From Pimelobacter sp. (GTDB lineage Bacteria > Actinomycetota > Actinomycetes > Propionibacteriales > Nocardioidaceae), in the NCBI GenBank assembly GCA_002698575.1, contig NZZG01000157.1, positions 1 to 36,835 on the forward strand: DNA of 36,835 nt, in the 5' to 3' direction. This document shows positions 1 through 7,801 of the stretch, one piece after another. A program made the position numbers and the translations under genes. Numbering within the stretch: the stretch's first letter is position 1; each line of letters starts with the position of its first letter. The notes under the pieces were generated by a model. That model made no database searches and had not been told where the DNA came from. It saw only the letters and a program-made list of their open reading frames with translations.

Positions 1-93
1 AGCCGGACGGTGGTCGAGGTGCGAGGAGCGCCAGCGACGTCGAGCCGGACGGTGGTCGAGGTGCGAGGAGCGCCAGCGACGAGCCTCGAGACC
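1..93. repeat. Tandem copies of a dispersed hairpin repeat
   Basis: A 39-base unit beginning AGCCGGACGGTGGTCGAGG occurs at 1-39 and again, identical, at 43-81, a period of 42. The second copy continues into GAGCCTCGAGACC (81-93). GGTGGTCGAGG (51-61) and CCTCGAGACC (84-93) are nearly inverted complements, so the complete element can fold as a hairpin. A related copy lies at 12243-12278. I take it as an intergenic REP-like repeat family; how common it is genome-wide cannot be seen here. Confidence 0.7.
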
Positions 94-194
94 CCGCCAC
101 CTGACCGCGGCCTCGCGCGCCACCAACCCCATCAATCACACCAGCAATTTGCGACACACGGGTAGACATCCGACTCACCCTGCGCTAGCCCTCC

Positions 195-200
195 TACGCT
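195..200 (+). promoter_or_regulatory. Possible -10 box for the sepX/glpR-like gene
   Basis: TACGCT at 195-200 lies 7 bases before the GTG start at 208. No Shine-Dalgarno sequence is visible before that GTG. This suggests a leaderless transcript starting at or next to the start codon. No convincing -35 hexamer is seen, so the call is tentative. Confidence 0.3.
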
Positions 201-207
201 CACATTC

Positions 208-1113
208 GTGGACCTGAGTGCTCTGATCTTCGTCGCCCTGGCAGTTGCCTGGGCCGTCTACCTGATCCCGAAGGCGCTCAAGCAGCATGAGGACAGCGCC
301 GCCAGCCGCTCCATCGACGGCTTCTCGGACCGGCTGCGCGTGCTCGCGCGTCGCGAGCCCGTCGACTCGACGACGGCCCGGCTCGTGGTCAACGGCGCCA
401 AGGCGGGAGGTTCGGCCGACGACAGCGCCGTGTCCGTCTCGGTCTCGCTCGAGACGGCGCCCGTGGAGCCTGCCGAGCCCGTCGCGCGGCTGACGCCCGG
501 TCAGGTCCGTGCCCGTCGCGCGGCCGCGGCCCGAGCCGCTCAGCGACGTCTGCGCGTGGTCTGCACGATCCTGGTCGGCATCGCCGTGGTCGGCGCGCTG
601 GCCGCCCTGGGCGTCGTACGTCCTGCCTTCACGTTCATCCCGGTCGGGCTGCTGCTGGCCTGGCTGGTCGCCTGCCGCCTCATGGTGCGTTCCGAGCGCG
701 CCTCGGACGACCGCGTCCTGCGCCGGCGCTCCGCACCCTTGTCCGAGGATGCGGCGCAGGCCGACGACGAAGATCCCCTGACCGAGGAGATCGCCGTCGT
801 CCACGTCGAGGCCGACCTCGTGGTGCCGACCGGCGCCGTCGCGGCTGGCGCCGAGCCGGAGCCGGCCTCCGACGACGCGCCCACCAGGCGCCCCGGGGAC
901 TGGGACCCGGTGCCCGTCACCCTCCCCACGTACGTCGCCAAGGAGCCGGCCGCCAAGCGCACCGTGCGCACCATCGACCTGGACTCGACAGGTGTGTGGA
1001 CCTCCGGCCCGCTGGCCTCGGACTCCGAGCTCGCGCGTGAGGCCGACGAGGCCGAGCGCAGCGCCAAGGCCCGTGCCGCCGAGGCCGAGCGCCGTCGCGC
1101 CTCGGGCTCCTGA
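208..1113 (+). CDS. SepX/GlpR-like divisome membrane protein
   Basis: The 301-residue protein has an N-terminal hydrophobic segment (about residues 5-21, LIFVALAVAWAVYLIP). It is followed by a short conserved-looking stretch ending FSDRLRVLARR (about 39-49). A basic region and two more hydrophobic segments follow (about 118-155), then a long acidic, Ala/Glu/Arg-rich cytoplasmic tail. This layout matches the actinobacterial SepX/GlpR family. In Streptomyces SepX acts with DivIVA in cell division; in Corynebacterium GlpR is the membrane partner of the MoeA-like protein Glp, which binds FtsZ. The assignment rests on architecture and remembered family pattern, not a search. The GTG start lacks a Shine-Dalgarno sequence and fits leaderless initiation. 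The gene lies just upstream of tRNA-Ala. Confidence 0.65.
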   Translation: MDLSALIFVALAVAWAVYLIPKALKQHEDSAASRSIDGFSDRLRVLARREPVDSTTARLVVNGAKAGGSADDSAVSVSVSLETAPVEPAEPVARLTPGQVRARRAAAARAAQRRLRVVCTILVGIAVVGALAALGVVRPAFTFIPVGLLLAWLVACRLMVRSERASDDRVLRRRSAPLSEDAAQADDEDPLTEEIAVVHVEADLVVPTGAVAAGAEPEPASDDAPTRRPGDWDPVPVTLPTYVAKEPAAKRTVRTIDLDSTGVWTSGPLASDSELAREADEAERSAKARAAEAERRRASGS

Positions 1114-1267
1114 CCGGCTCGCCGTTCGCTCCTCCTGGCGCGTCCCGGTCGTGTGCCTGACCAGGATCCCGACGCGGTGCTCGGACGCACGACCGTCCGA
1201 TTCGGACGGGTTGCCGGGCTGGTGCTAACGTTTCGCCCGCGCCACCCGGACACTCGGACGGCGCACT

Positions 1268-1344
<77 letters not shown>

Positions 1345-1499
1345 ACCTGCAGGTCAGAGGCCACATCGTCGTCCTTAACGAGGAGGACAGTGTGGCCACT
1401 CTCCATTTATTCGCCACTTATTGCTTCGGCGGAGCGCCGCCATCGGCGCCTCTCGGCGATTCTCGGATCCCCCCGGCAGAGCTCGCGCACCTGCTCTGC

Positions 1500-1691
1500 A
1501 TGGACACCACCAGCGCAGTCGTGATCGAGCAGATCCTCTCCCTCTCCGAGTTGTGCGCGCACTTGCACGTCAGCGCCCAGACGATCTACGACCTGCGCAG
1601 CCAGGGCCGCGGACCCCGGGGGTCCCGGGTGGGTCGCGAGCTCCGCTTCCGGGTCAGCGAGGTCGAGGCCTGGCTGACCCGCCTCGAGTAG
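1500..1691 (+). CDS. Excisionase-like helix-turn-helix protein
   Basis: This 63-residue protein has the compact MerR/excisionase-type DNA-binding fold seen in Xis-like proteins. LSLSELCAHLHVSAQTIYDLR (about residues 13-33) is the helix-turn-helix, with a basic wing and the typical ending FRVSEVEAWLTRLE. Such proteins direct excision with a partner integrase. It sits directly after the tRNA attachment site and before an integrase stub, as in many actinobacterial integrative elements. The start is uncertain: ATG 1500 fits family length but has no Shine-Dalgarno sequence. An in-frame GTG at 1392 has a strong one (GAGGAGG), but the extra residues use a rare TTA codon and look non-coding. Confidence 0.7.
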   Translation: MDTTSAVVIEQILSLSELCAHLHVSAQTIYDLRSQGRGPRGSRVGRELRFRVSEVEAWLTRLE

Positions 1692-1726
1692 GACGACGGT
1701 CTCAAGCACACGCCGGGACGGCGCTG

Positions 1727-2020
1727 ATGGCTGGGCGGCCGCGTACTCCGATCGGGACGCCTGGGTCAGTCAACATCCGCCGGCGGGGCAAGAGAGCGAT
1801 GGCCAAGACGCGGTTTCGCGACGCTGACGGACGATTGCGCCGAGTCTCGGCATCGGCCACGTCGGCAGCGCCCGCGCGGCGGCGGCTCAACGAGAAGCTC
1901 TTGGTACGGCCCGGGTACGGGACCGGGGGACAGCTGCAGCCGTCGAGCTCCTTCAGCGACCTCGCCGAGCTGTGGCTGGCAGACCTCGATCTGCGCAGCC
2001 TGACCGACGGCCGACGTCCT
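1727..2020 (+). pseudogene. Truncated tyrosine-recombinase integrase (5' fragment)
   Basis: From ATG 1727 the reading frame resembles the N-terminus of actinobacterial phage-type integrases. It has a basic opening, MAKTRFRDADGRLRRV, an Ala/Arg-rich helix, and an SxSFSDLAELWLADLDLRSL stretch that starts the SAM-like core-binding domain. After about 2010 the similarity ends. The frame runs on to 2242 with low-quality Pro/Arg-rich residues, and the catalytic domain (Arg, His-x-x-Arg, Tyr) is absent. Integrases of this type are usually near 400 residues, so at least three quarters is missing. The element therefore cannot excise with its own enzyme. The end coordinate is approximate. Confidence 0.65.
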
Positions 2021-2365
2021 CGAAATCGGCTGCCGGGCCACCAGCGACCGAAGGACGGAGCAAAGCCGGATTTCATCGAGAGGTGCCGACACCGGCAAGG
2101 GGCTCTTGCTCGCTGGACCTGTAAGCGACTGCATGCCCTCCACTCCTCCCTTCGTCCACTTGCTCGATCGCGTCACCATCGGCCTCACCAACCAGGTGCT
2201 CGCCCACCTCCACCGAGGTCCGCCCCTCCCTGGGTCTCCTGACGCTCAGATCGGTCTACACGTCTTGCAGATCGAGGAGTGTCCCGTTGGCTGCGCGCTC
2301 TGGGGCGCTTCAAAGTGCCGTCTGAGGGAGCCGATGACCCCCTGCAAGATGTGGGAGGGGCGGTC
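2021..2365. other. Degenerate gap inside the integrated element
   Basis: This stretch lies between the integrase stub and the XRE gene. Frames read through it, but none shows a recognisable domain, and Pro/Arg/Ser-rich translations suggest chance opening in GC-rich DNA. It is probably deletion scar from the lost integrase and cargo. A clear Shine-Dalgarno sequence for the next gene (GGAGGGG, 2354-2360) lies at its end. Confidence 0.5.
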
Positions 2366-2935
2366 ATGGAATCCGGGTGGTGGTATCTGTTCGGATACTC
2401 TCTCGTGGTGACCGAAGTGAATGTTCTCAAACAGGCCCGTGAGGCGTCCGGACTGTCCCAGGCTGCCCTCGCGGGACTATCGGGCACGTCGCGGCCCACC
2501 CTGTCGGCGTACGAGCACCGAAGAAAATCGCCCACGCTCGGTACTGCCGAGCGGATTGTGGGTGAAGCCGGCTTCGACCTGACCATCGAACCTCGAGTCG
2601 AATTCAGAGAGATCTTGCGCGAACGTGGCCGCCCGATCTGCGTACCGAACGTGCTTCCCAGACTTTCGCTCGGACGTGCGCTGGCGACCGTCGAGTTGCC
2701 GCTGCACCTGAACTGGTCCGACAGGGGACGGCGCTACGACCTGCGCGATCGGCAGCAGCGAGCCCGGGTCTACGAGGTCGTTCTGCGCGAAGGCGGGCCT
2801 AGCGACGTCCTTGCCTACATCGATGGGGCCTTGCTCGTCGACCTGTGGGCGGAGCTCGTGCTGCCTCCCTCCATTCGAGCTGCGTGGAGCGCCGTTGTCG
2901 ATGGCCCGCCTAGTCCGACGGCAGCAGCCTCGTGA
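2366..2935 (+). CDS. XRE-family HTH protein, putative antitoxin
   Basis: The 189-residue protein carries an XRE/Cro-type helix-turn-helix at about residues 19-72, including GLSQAALAGLSGTSRPTLSAYE. A C-terminal domain of about 110 residues follows that I do not recognise. It overlaps the next gene by four bases (GTGA), so the two are co-translated. HTH proteins of this kind commonly accompany AbiEii-type nucleotidyltransferase toxins and repress their own operon; an antitoxin role is inferred from that context. The ATG at 2366 is preferred because GGAGGGG ends 5 bases upstream. GTG codons at 2408 and 2420 are possible later starts and would begin nearer the HTH. Confidence 0.7.
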   Translation: MESGWWYLFGYSLVVTEVNVLKQAREASGLSQAALAGLSGTSRPTLSAYEHRRKSPTLGTAERIVGEAGFDLTIEPRVEFREILRERGRPICVPNVLPRLSLGRALATVELPLHLNWSDRGRRYDLRDRQQRARVYEVVLREGGPSDVLAYIDGALLVDLWAELVLPPSIRAAWSAVVDGPPSPTAAAS

Positions 2936-3567
2936 GCGAGCCAGCCTTCCTCACCCATTTGCACGTCGAACTCGCCCGGATCTTCTTCAGCCTCGGATCC
3001 TCGGAGGGCTACCTGGTTGCCGGCGGAGCGGGGCTTCTGGCCTCGGATCTGATTGCCCGCCCGACGACCGACATCGACCTGTTTGCCTCGGCGCCGATCG
3101 CGTCGGTCAGCGACGCCAAGGCCGACTTGGTGGCGGCGCTTCTCGGCCGTGGATACGACGTGAGCCTCCTGCAAGACAGCGCCACCTTTTGTCGAATGAT
3201 CGCGCGGCAAGAGGGCGCCGAACTGCTCGTCGACCTGGCCATCGACTCACCCCCGATCAGCACACCCACGATCACGCTGCTCGGACCGACGCTCGCCCCT
3301 ACCGAGCTGGCGGGTCGCAAGATGCTCGCGCTCTTCGGCAGAGCCGAGGCCCGCGACTTCGCCGACGTCTACGTCCTCGCCCAGCGCTTCAGCAAGGACC
3401 TGTTGCTGGAGCAGGCGCAATCGTTGGACGCCGGCTTCGACAGGGTGGTGCTCGCGCAGATGCTCGGCACTCTGAGTCGGTTTACCCCCGAGGAGATTCC
3501 GCTGGCAGCGCACGAACTGGACGCGGCCACCGCGTTCTTCTCCGCTTGGGCGCAGGAGCTGCGGTGA
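2932..3567 (+). CDS. AbiEii-type nucleotidyltransferase toxin
   Basis: The 211-residue protein contains the nucleotidyltransferase signature of the AbiEii/AbiGii family. This is a glycine pair in GYLVAGGAGLLASDL (about residues 25-39), followed by RPTTDIDLFA (about 43-52), whose aspartates would bind metal. Later ELAGRKMLALFGRAEARDFADV matches the family's conserved Lys/Arg...Asp helix. AbiE systems abort phage infection or stabilise elements, with the enzyme as toxin and a DNA-binding partner as antitoxin; mycobacterial relatives modify tRNA. The GTG start overlaps the antitoxin stop. It is cargo of the tRNA-Ala element and ends about 200 bases before the distal attachment repeat. Neither target nor toxicity can be read from the sequence. 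Confidence 0.8.
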   Translation: MSEPAFLTHLHVELARIFFSLGSSEGYLVAGGAGLLASDLIARPTTDIDLFASAPIASVSDAKADLVAALLGRGYDVSLLQDSATFCRMIARQEGAELLVDLAIDSPPISTPTITLLGPTLAPTELAGRKMLALFGRAEARDFADVYVLAQRFSKDLLLEQAQSLDAGFDRVVLAQMLGTLSRFTPEEIPLAAHELDAATAFFSAWAQELR

Positions 3568-3769
3568 CCGATACATCCGCACAACTCACGATCTCGCTGT
3601 CGCCACTTATCCTCCACTTATTGCCCGAGAATGTCCGAGCCGCGACCAGTTCCCGGGGTATCTTGATCACCTGAACTGATGCCGACGACGGTGATCAGCT
3701 CAGGTCAGCAGGGGTTTTCTCGAGATTCGTCGAGAATGTCAGAAGCGTGGCCCACGGCCAGGCCGACAA

Positions 3770-3805
3770 GAGAAGGTCAGGGGTTCGAATCCCCTCAGTT
3801 CCACC
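3770..3805 (+). repeat. Distal attachment-site repeat (partial tRNA-Ala copy)
   Basis: This 36-base segment repeats 1307-1342 with one mismatch. It holds only the T-arm and 3' acceptor half of tRNA-Ala and has no 5' half, so it is not a tRNA gene. It closes the integrated element, giving a unit of about 2.46 kb from repeat to repeat. Confidence 0.85.
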
Positions 3806-3841
3806 CACCCAAGGTCTGGGGGTCCACCTGTTGTCGATCGT

Positions 3842-3855
3842 AGGGCCTGGGCCCT
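3842..3855 (-). terminator. Possible terminator hairpin after the glutaminase gene
   Basis: AGGGCC-TG-GGCCCT lies just past the glutaminase stop on the minus strand. The stem is GC-rich, but the loop is very short and no T-run follows, so this is a weak candidate. Confidence 0.25.
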
Positions 3856-3858
3856 GTC

Positions 3859-5145
3859 TCAGGGGGAGGTCCGCCCCGGGTCCGTGCCGCGGGCCACGAC
3901 CTCCTCGAGGGAGTCGACGACGTGCAGTCCGTCGCTGCTGCCGGCAGGCGGCAGCGTGTGCTCGGGGTCGATGACGAGCACGTCGCGTCCGTCGAGCTCG
4001 AGGCGCCGGACGCACTCGAGCAGCATCCGGCGGCCGACGTCGTGCAGGCGGTAGACCCGGGTGAGGTCGAGGGCCACCCGCGTGGTCGTGTGGTCCGCCT
4101 CGGCGATCGCCCGGACGACGGTCTCGGCACCGGAGAAGCGCAGGTCGCCCTGCATCTCATAGACGGTGACCGCGTCCTCGCCCTCGGACACGTAGGAGCC
4201 GCGGAGCGCCGAGCGGCCCTCCTGGGCCACGTCCATCAGGTGCATGCCCATGTCGCCGGAGAGGCGCTCGAAGACCTGTACCCCACGCACGCTGCTTCCG
4301 TGGGTGTCCAGACGCGGCGAGAAGACCGCCACGCCCACCTGGCCCGGGAGCGCCCCGATCACCCCGCCGGACACGCCGCTCTTGGCGGGGATGCCGACGT
4401 CGGTCATCCAGTCCCCGGCGGCGTCGTACATGCCGCAGGTCATCATCACGCTCATCACCTGCCGCACCACCGGACGGCTCAACAGCCGTTCCTGCGTCAG
4501 GGGGTGCGTCCCCGCGTTGGCCAGCGTCGCGGCCATCATGGCCAGGTCGCGGCAGGACACCGTGATCGAGCACTGGCGGGTGTACCCCTCGACCACCTCG
4601 ACCGGGTCGCACTCCAGGACCCCGGAGGCCTTGAGGAGGTGGGCCATGCCGAGGTTGCGGTGGGCCGAGGCGAACTCCGAGGAGAAGGCGCTCTCGTCGA
4701 CCACCAGGTCACGACCGGCGAACCGGCTGAAGCCGGCCAGCACCCGCTGGGAGCGCGCCGCGGCATCCTCGCCGTCGACCAGCGAGTGGGTCAGCAGCGC
4801 CCCGGCGTTGATCATCGCGTTGCGCGGGCGTCCCGTCTCGGGGTCCAGGGAGATCTCGTTGAAGGCCTCACCCGACGGCTCGACCCCCACCCGCTCGTCC
4901 ATCTCGGCGACGCCGCGATCGGCCAGGGCGAGGGCATAGGTGAAGGGATTCGACATCGACTGGATGGTGAACTCCACGTCGGCGTCACCGGCGGCGTAGA
5001 CCGCGCCGTCCACCGTCGCCACGCAGATGCCGAAGCGCTCCGGGTTCGCGGCGGCGAGCTCGGGGATGTAGTCGGCCACGGCGCCGGCGTCGGCGCCGCA
5101 GGAGTCGAGGACCTCGAGCAGGTAGTCGGGGATCGGGGAACGCAT
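3859..5145 (-). CDS. glsA: Glutaminase with C-terminal STAS domain
   Basis: The 428-residue protein joins a serine-dependent beta-lactamase-fold glutaminase (about residues 10-315) to a STAS domain (about 335-420). It would hydrolyse glutamine to glutamate and ammonia. Recognisable blocks include VEPSGEAFNEI, NAMINAGALL, the active-site YTRQCSI and GIPAKSGVSGG. The catalytic SxxK motif is altered: residues 63-66 read Ser-Met-Ser-Asn, where bacterial and human enzymes have lysine at the last position. That lysine activates the serine, so activity could be reduced or changed; the codon on the minus strand is AAT. STAS domains act in regulation or partner binding and occur on some bacterial glutaminases. 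The gene stands alone and converges on the tRNA element. Confidence 0.88.
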   Translation of the reverse strand: MRSPIPDYLLEVLDSCGADAGAVADYIPELAAANPERFGICVATVDGAVYAAGDADVEFTIQSMSNPFTYALALADRGVAEMDERVGVEPSGEAFNEISLDPETGRPRNAMINAGALLTHSLVDGEDAAARSQRVLAGFSRFAGRDLVVDESAFSSEFASAHRNLGMAHLLKASGVLECDPVEVVEGYTRQCSITVSCRDLAMMAATLANAGTHPLTQERLLSRPVVRQVMSVMMTCGMYDAAGDWMTDVGIPAKSGVSGGVIGALPGQVGVAVFSPRLDTHGSSVRGVQVFERLSGDMGMHLMDVAQEGRSALRGSYVSEGEDAVTVYEMQGDLRFSGAETVVRAIAEADHTTTRVALDLTRVYRLHDVGRRMLLECVRRLELDGRDVLVIDPEHTLPPAGSSDGLHVVDSLEEVVARGTDPGRTSP

Positions 5146-5180
5146 GCACCGAGACTAGGCGGAGGCGTCCCGGGGCCCCC

Positions 5181-7184
5181 TCAGGCGTCGTAGTCGACGC
5201 AAAGCTCCTCGCTGACCGGGTGGGCCTGGCAGGTCAGGACGTAGCCGGCGGCCCGCTCCTCGTCGTCGAGGGCGTGGTCCTGGTCCATCACCGCCGAGCC
5301 CAGCAGCACCTTGGCGCGACACGTGCCGCAGGCGCCGCCGGCGCAGGAGTACGGCGCGTCCACGCCCTGTCGGAGCGCGGCGTCGAGCACGGTGTCGCCG
5401 GTCGAGCGCAGCGCGAAGGTGGTCTCGCGACCATCGACGCTGACCGTCACCCGGCTCTCGACGTCCAGGTCGATGGCCGAGACGGTCTCCTCGGTGTGGA
5501 AGACCTCCGAGAGCACGCGCTCGCCCCGGGGCTCCAGGGCGGTGCGCAGGTCGTCGACCAGCTGCTCGGGCCCGCAGAGGAACCACGCGTCCGTGCGTGC
5601 CGGCACGAGCCGCTCGACCAGGTCCGGGGTCACCCGACCACTCAGCCGCGCCTCGGGGTCACGGGACAGCACGTGGTGCACCGCCAACCGGTCGCCGAAG
5701 CGCTCGGTCAGGTCAGCCAGGTCGTCGATGAGCATGGTGGAGGCGCTCGTGCGGTTGCCGTAGACGAGCGTGATCGTGCTCGCGGGTTCCTGCTCCAGCA
5801 CGGCGGCGACGATGGACAGGACCGGGGTGATCCCGGAGCCGGCGGCGACCGCGGCGTACGAGCCCGCGGCCTCCGGGTCCCGGGCTGCGTCGAGGTGGTG
5901 CCCGAAGCGGCCCGCGGGCGTCATCACGTCCAGGATGTCGTCGGCGGCGAGCGACTCGTGGACGTAGGTCGAGAACACGCCACCGTCGATTCGCTTGACC
6001 GCCACGCGCAGGGTGCCGTCGCTCAACGGCGGGAGCAGTGAGTAGGAGCGTCGCACGTCGTGCCCGTCGACCATGGCGCGCAGGGTGACGTGCTGTCCGG
6101 GGTGGTGCTCGTAGTCGCGGGCCAGGTCGGCGGGCACGGTGAGGGTGACCGTCACGCTCTCGGCGGTCAGCGGCTCCACGGCCGCGACGCGCAGCGGGTG
6201 GAAGGCCGGCCGGCCGCTCGCCCGGGGATCGCGCTGCGGCGCGGCGCTCTCGAGGTCGTCGGTCAGGCGGCGCCAGGTGCGGTACTCCGAGGGCGTCAGG
6301 GAGCGCCCGAAGACCGTCGAGATCGCGGCGTTGCGGTCGAGGTAGGTCTCCTCGTTGCGCCGCCACGCGCGCAGGTAGCGGTAGAACGGCACGCTCGGGT
6401 GCAGGTGGTGCACCAGGTGGTAGTTCTGGTAGACGAACAGCGGCGTCATCCATCCCTCGCCGCCCACCCGGATCCGCGTGGCGCGGTACTTGTCCTGGCG
6501 GCCGGTGAAGGGCAGCCCGTGGTGCGGGAGGTAGTCGAACCACCAGGCGAGGATGCCGAGCCCGAGGCGCTGGGGGATGAGGAAGGCCACCGCCAGCGTG
6601 GCGGCGTGGCCGGCCGCGGCCAGCACGACGAAGGCGCTGAGGGTCACGGTGGCGAGCACGACGGTCGCGACGACCTCGCCGCGCGGGCGCTCACGGATCC
6701 GACGCACGTAGAAGACGGCGTACCAGAGGTCGATGCTCATCCACCGCAACGGCAGCTGCCACCAGGGACCCTCGCTGGTCCAGGCGTCGGGGTCGACCGA
6801 CTTCGGCTCGTTGGTGTTGCGGTGGTGCTCGATGTGGATGAAGCGGAACATCGCATAGCCGGCGTACGGCGCGACGAACGGCGCCGAGAGGTGGCCCATC
6901 AGGTCGTTGAGCCGGCTGTTCGTGCTCACGGCGTGGTGGACCGCCTCGTGCAGCACGCTGAACATCAAGAATGTGACCGCCGCGCCCATCGGGACGGTGA
7001 CCAGCGGCGACCAGCCGGCGGCCAGGACGCCGTACATCTCCAGGGCGAAGAGCGCCAACGTGCCGACGTACAGGCCGATGGTCGGCCAGGCGACCGGGGG
7101 GACGCGCTCGCCGGGGTCCGGCAGACCGAGCACCTGCTGCGGCGACTCCTGCCGGGCCGAGAAGGCAGCGCTGCTCTGGGACAT
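5181..7184 (-). CDS. Fatty-acid desaturase fused to ferredoxin reductase
   Basis: This 667-residue protein combines two proteins that are usually separate. Residues about 30-300 are a membrane di-iron desaturase/hydroxylase with hydrophobic segments and histidine boxes HEAVHH (79-84), HIEHH (117-121) and HLVHH (256-260). Residues about 325-560 are an FAD/NAD(P)H oxidoreductase with the flavin motif RRSYSLL and GSGITPVLS for the nucleotide. Residues about 580-667 are a plant-type [2Fe-2S] ferredoxin with C614, C619, C622 and C652. Electrons could pass from NAD(P)H to the di-iron centre within one chain. The substrate is unknown (acyl lipid, acyl-CoA or another hydrocarbon). ATG 7184 is chosen because AGGA precedes it; an upstream ATG at 7223 would sit in the promoter. 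It lies just downstream of a tetR-SRPBCC operon. Confidence 0.88.
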   Translation of the reverse strand: MSQSSAAFSARQESPQQVLGLPDPGERVPPVAWPTIGLYVGTLALFALEMYGVLAAGWSPLVTVPMGAAVTFLMFSVLHEAVHHAVSTNSRLNDLMGHLSAPFVAPYAGYAMFRFIHIEHHRNTNEPKSVDPDAWTSEGPWWQLPLRWMSIDLWYAVFYVRRIRERPRGEVVATVVLATVTLSAFVVLAAAGHAATLAVAFLIPQRLGLGILAWWFDYLPHHGLPFTGRQDKYRATRIRVGGEGWMTPLFVYQNYHLVHHLHPSVPFYRYLRAWRRNEETYLDRNAAISTVFGRSLTPSEYRTWRRLTDDLESAAPQRDPRASGRPAFHPLRVAAVEPLTAESVTVTLTVPADLARDYEHHPGQHVTLRAMVDGHDVRRSYSLLPPLSDGTLRVAVKRIDGGVFSTYVHESLAADDILDVMTPAGRFGHHLDAARDPEAAGSYAAVAAGSGITPVLSIVAAVLEQEPASTITLVYGNRTSASTMLIDDLADLTERFGDRLAVHHVLSRDPEARLSGRVTPDLVERLVPARTDAWFLCGPEQLVDDLRTALEPRGERVLSEVFHTEETVSAIDLDVESRVTVSVDGRETTFALRSTGDTVLDAALRQGVDAPYSCAGGACGTCRAKVLLGSAVMDQDHALDDEERAAGYVLTCQAHPVSEELCVDYDA

Positions 7185-7221
7185 CGGGGGGTTCCTGTCG
7201 TCGTCGGCACGTGGCCCGACC

Positions 7222-7250
7222 ATACTTTACATATGATGCAGGTTTGTCAA
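7222..7250 (-). promoter_or_regulatory. Promoter of the desaturase-reductase gene
   Basis: On the minus strand a perfect -35 TTGACA (7245-7250) is followed after 17 bases by AAGTAT (7222-7227). TAAAGT after 15 bases is an alternative -10. The transcript would start about 30-40 bases before ATG 7184. The AT-rich block stands out from its surroundings. Confidence 0.55.
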
Positions 7251-7291
7251 GCACGACCTCCTGGGTGGGACGGGTGCCTGCTCACCGGGTC

Positions 7292-7801
7292 TCACCGGGT
7301 CTCCGTCGCCGCGTAGTCGGACTCGAGCAGCGTGGCGAAGCGACCGAGCATGTGGTGGAGCCCGAAGCGCATCAGCGGATCGGTCAGGGTGGCCACGAGC
7401 TTCGGCGTGGAGCCGGTGTCCATCGCCATCGTCCACTCGATGGAGCATCGCGCTGCTCCGAGTCCGCTCACCCGGTAGTCCTCGGCGAAGGCCCGCACGC
7501 CCCTCTTGGAGGCCTCGTTGAAGCGGAACGCCATCCGGGAGCCGTGCTCGTAGGCGATGAACTCCTCGTAGCCCACCAGTCCGGCACGCATGTGGACGTT
7601 GCGGGTCGAGCCGACTTCCAGCGGGAACCCGGAGGTCCACTCGACGCGGGTGATCGGGAAGGCCCACCTCACCCAGGCGTCGGCGTCGAGCAGCAGGTCG
7701 AAGACGCGCGCGGGGGAGACGTCGACCTCCACCCTGGCGCGGTGGATGGTGGGCGCGGACGCGAAGAAGTCCAGTCCCACCTTGTCGCAGGAGTAGGTCA
7801 T
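7292..7801 (-). CDS. SRPBCC (START-like) family protein
   Basis: The 169-residue protein has features of the SRPBCC/polyketide-cyclase-like fold. It opens with a beta-strand RARVEVDVSPARVFDLLLDADAWVRW, the classic N-terminal strand and helix with a Trp, followed by alternating strands and a long C-terminal helix with MRFGLHHMLGRF. These proteins bind lipids or other hydrophobic ligands in a central cavity. The start is well supported: AGAGGAG lies 6 bases upstream, and the ATG overlaps the tetR stop (ATGA), so it is co-translated with the regulator. With a desaturase next door, binding of a fatty or isoprenoid ligand is plausible but unproven. Confidence 0.75.
   Translation of the reverse strand: MTYSCDKVGLDFFASAPTIHRARVEVDVSPARVFDLLLDADAWVRWAFPITRVEWTSGFPLEVGSTRNVHMRAGLVGYEEFIAYEHGSRMAFRFNEASKRGVRAFAEDYRVSGLGAARCSIEWTMAMDTGSTPKLVATLTDPLMRFGLHHMLGRFATLLESDYAATETR

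Noticed and set aside
1..93. A CRISPR array
   Set aside because: Only two copies separated by 3 bases, with no spacers of 25-40 bases and no cas genes. It is a tandem duplication of a hairpin repeat.
3770..3805. A second tRNA gene
   Set aside because: Only the 3' half of tRNA-Ala is present, without an acceptor 5' strand, D arm or anticodon. It is an attachment-site copy.
7185..7223. A 13-residue extension of the desaturase-reductase from ATG 7223
   Set aside because: That ATG overlaps the predicted -10 region. ATG 7184 has an AGGA ribosome site and starts nearer the conserved part.
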